Origin: Pholis gunnellus
Taxonomy: Eukaryota; Chordata; Actinopteri; Perciformes; Pholidae
Direction of reading: 5' to 3'
Length of the DNA stretch: 64,000 bases
Assembly: GCA_910591455.2 (NCBI GenBank)
Contig: OU342809.1
Span: forward strand, 9,627,815-9,691,814
Part shown: positions 63,695 to 64,000 of the stretch, piece after piece
How the letters are laid out: the number at the start of each line of letters is the position of its first letter
How positions within the stretch are numbered: the stretch's first letter is position 1
The notes under the pieces: model-generated
Database searches by the model: none
Told to the model about the DNA's origin: nothing
The model's input: only the letters and a program-made list of their open reading frames with translations
Translations under genes and position numbers: made by a program

Positions 63695-64000
63695 GAGTTT
63701 ACATGCTAGAGGCTCTGTGAGGCTGCAGGCACAACAGGGTTTTAAGCTAAATGCTAACATCAGCATGCTAGCATGCTCATAATGACAATGTCAACATGCT
63801 GATGTTCAGCAGATAGGATGTTTACCATGTACACTATTGTAGCTTAATGTGTCGTCTTATACAAATTAGCACGAAACACAAATCTAAGTCTGATGGAATT
63901 GTCATTAAGTTTGCAGGTATTGATCTGATATTGGCATCATCCTCTAGTCTATAGGGACCATGAATGTGGAAAATTTCATAGCAAATTATTCAATAGTTCA
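63695..64000. mobile_element. Dispersed teleost repeat, running off the window
   Basis: AAGCTAAATGCTAACATCAG, CATGCTAGCATGCTCATAAT, CAACATGCTGATGTTCAGCA and, later, GAATTGTCATTAAGTTTGCA and GGGACCATGAATGTGGAAAA occur in order. This is a repeat that I recognise as very abundant in percomorph fishes. The copy appears internally shortened around 63925-63950 and continues past 64000. Confidence 0.6.

Larger units (their letters stand above)
54579..64000. other. Region upstream of alx4
   Basis: I recognise no intact gene. It contains (TC)n and (TG)n tracts, two E-box-centred palindromes (56180-56195 and 63010-63035), a dispersed repeat at 58085-58375, hAT-type MITE copies, a coding-like relic at 60475-60811, a LINE 3' fragment near 63150-63430 and a further dispersed repeat at the window end. 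The alx4 promoter must lie at its left edge; no clear TATA or CCAAT arrangement was seen. Confidence 0.7.

Overview
The window looks like teleost nuclear DNA, probably from a percomorph fish. The evidence is compact multi-exon vertebrate genes with GT-AG introns, many (GT)n, (TC)n and (AT)n microsatellites, and several dispersed repeats that I recognise from memory as common in spiny-rayed fishes. I see no bacterial-style operons, CRISPR arrays, tRNA or rRNA genes, and no new multi-gene system.

Two protein-coding genes are well supported, and both coding regions can be read completely. The first is tspan18, a tetraspanin on the + strand. It has seven coding exons at 19364-23411, six phase-0 introns and a 246-residue product. 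At least one non-coding 5' exon must lie upstream, because the first coding exon opens with a splice acceptor. The second is alx4, a paired-like (aristaless-type) homeobox gene on the - strand. It has four coding exons at 38652-54443 and a 367-residue product with a complete Q50 homeodomain and a C-terminal OAR motif. Whether each is the a or b ohnolog cannot be decided here.

Layout: 1-19330 is upstream sequence or 5' intron of tspan18, rich in unique sequence that may include regulatory elements. 19331-24330 is the body and 3'UTR of tspan18. 24330-38236 separates the two convergent 3' ends and holds several miniature transposon copies, including a nested foldback element. 38237-54443 is alx4, whose introns carry more repeats. 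54444-64000 lies upstream of alx4 and holds microsatellites, hAT-type MITE copies, a possible decayed hAT coding fragment and the 3' remnant of a LINE.

The proteins are not known to act in one pathway. Tspan18 is a four-pass membrane organiser and Alx4 is a nuclear transcription factor of craniofacial and limb mesenchyme. They are neighbours because this is the vertebrate ALX4-TSPAN18 synteny block (human 11p11.2). The relative orientation differs from human, and cd82, which lies between them in human, is absent from the interval.
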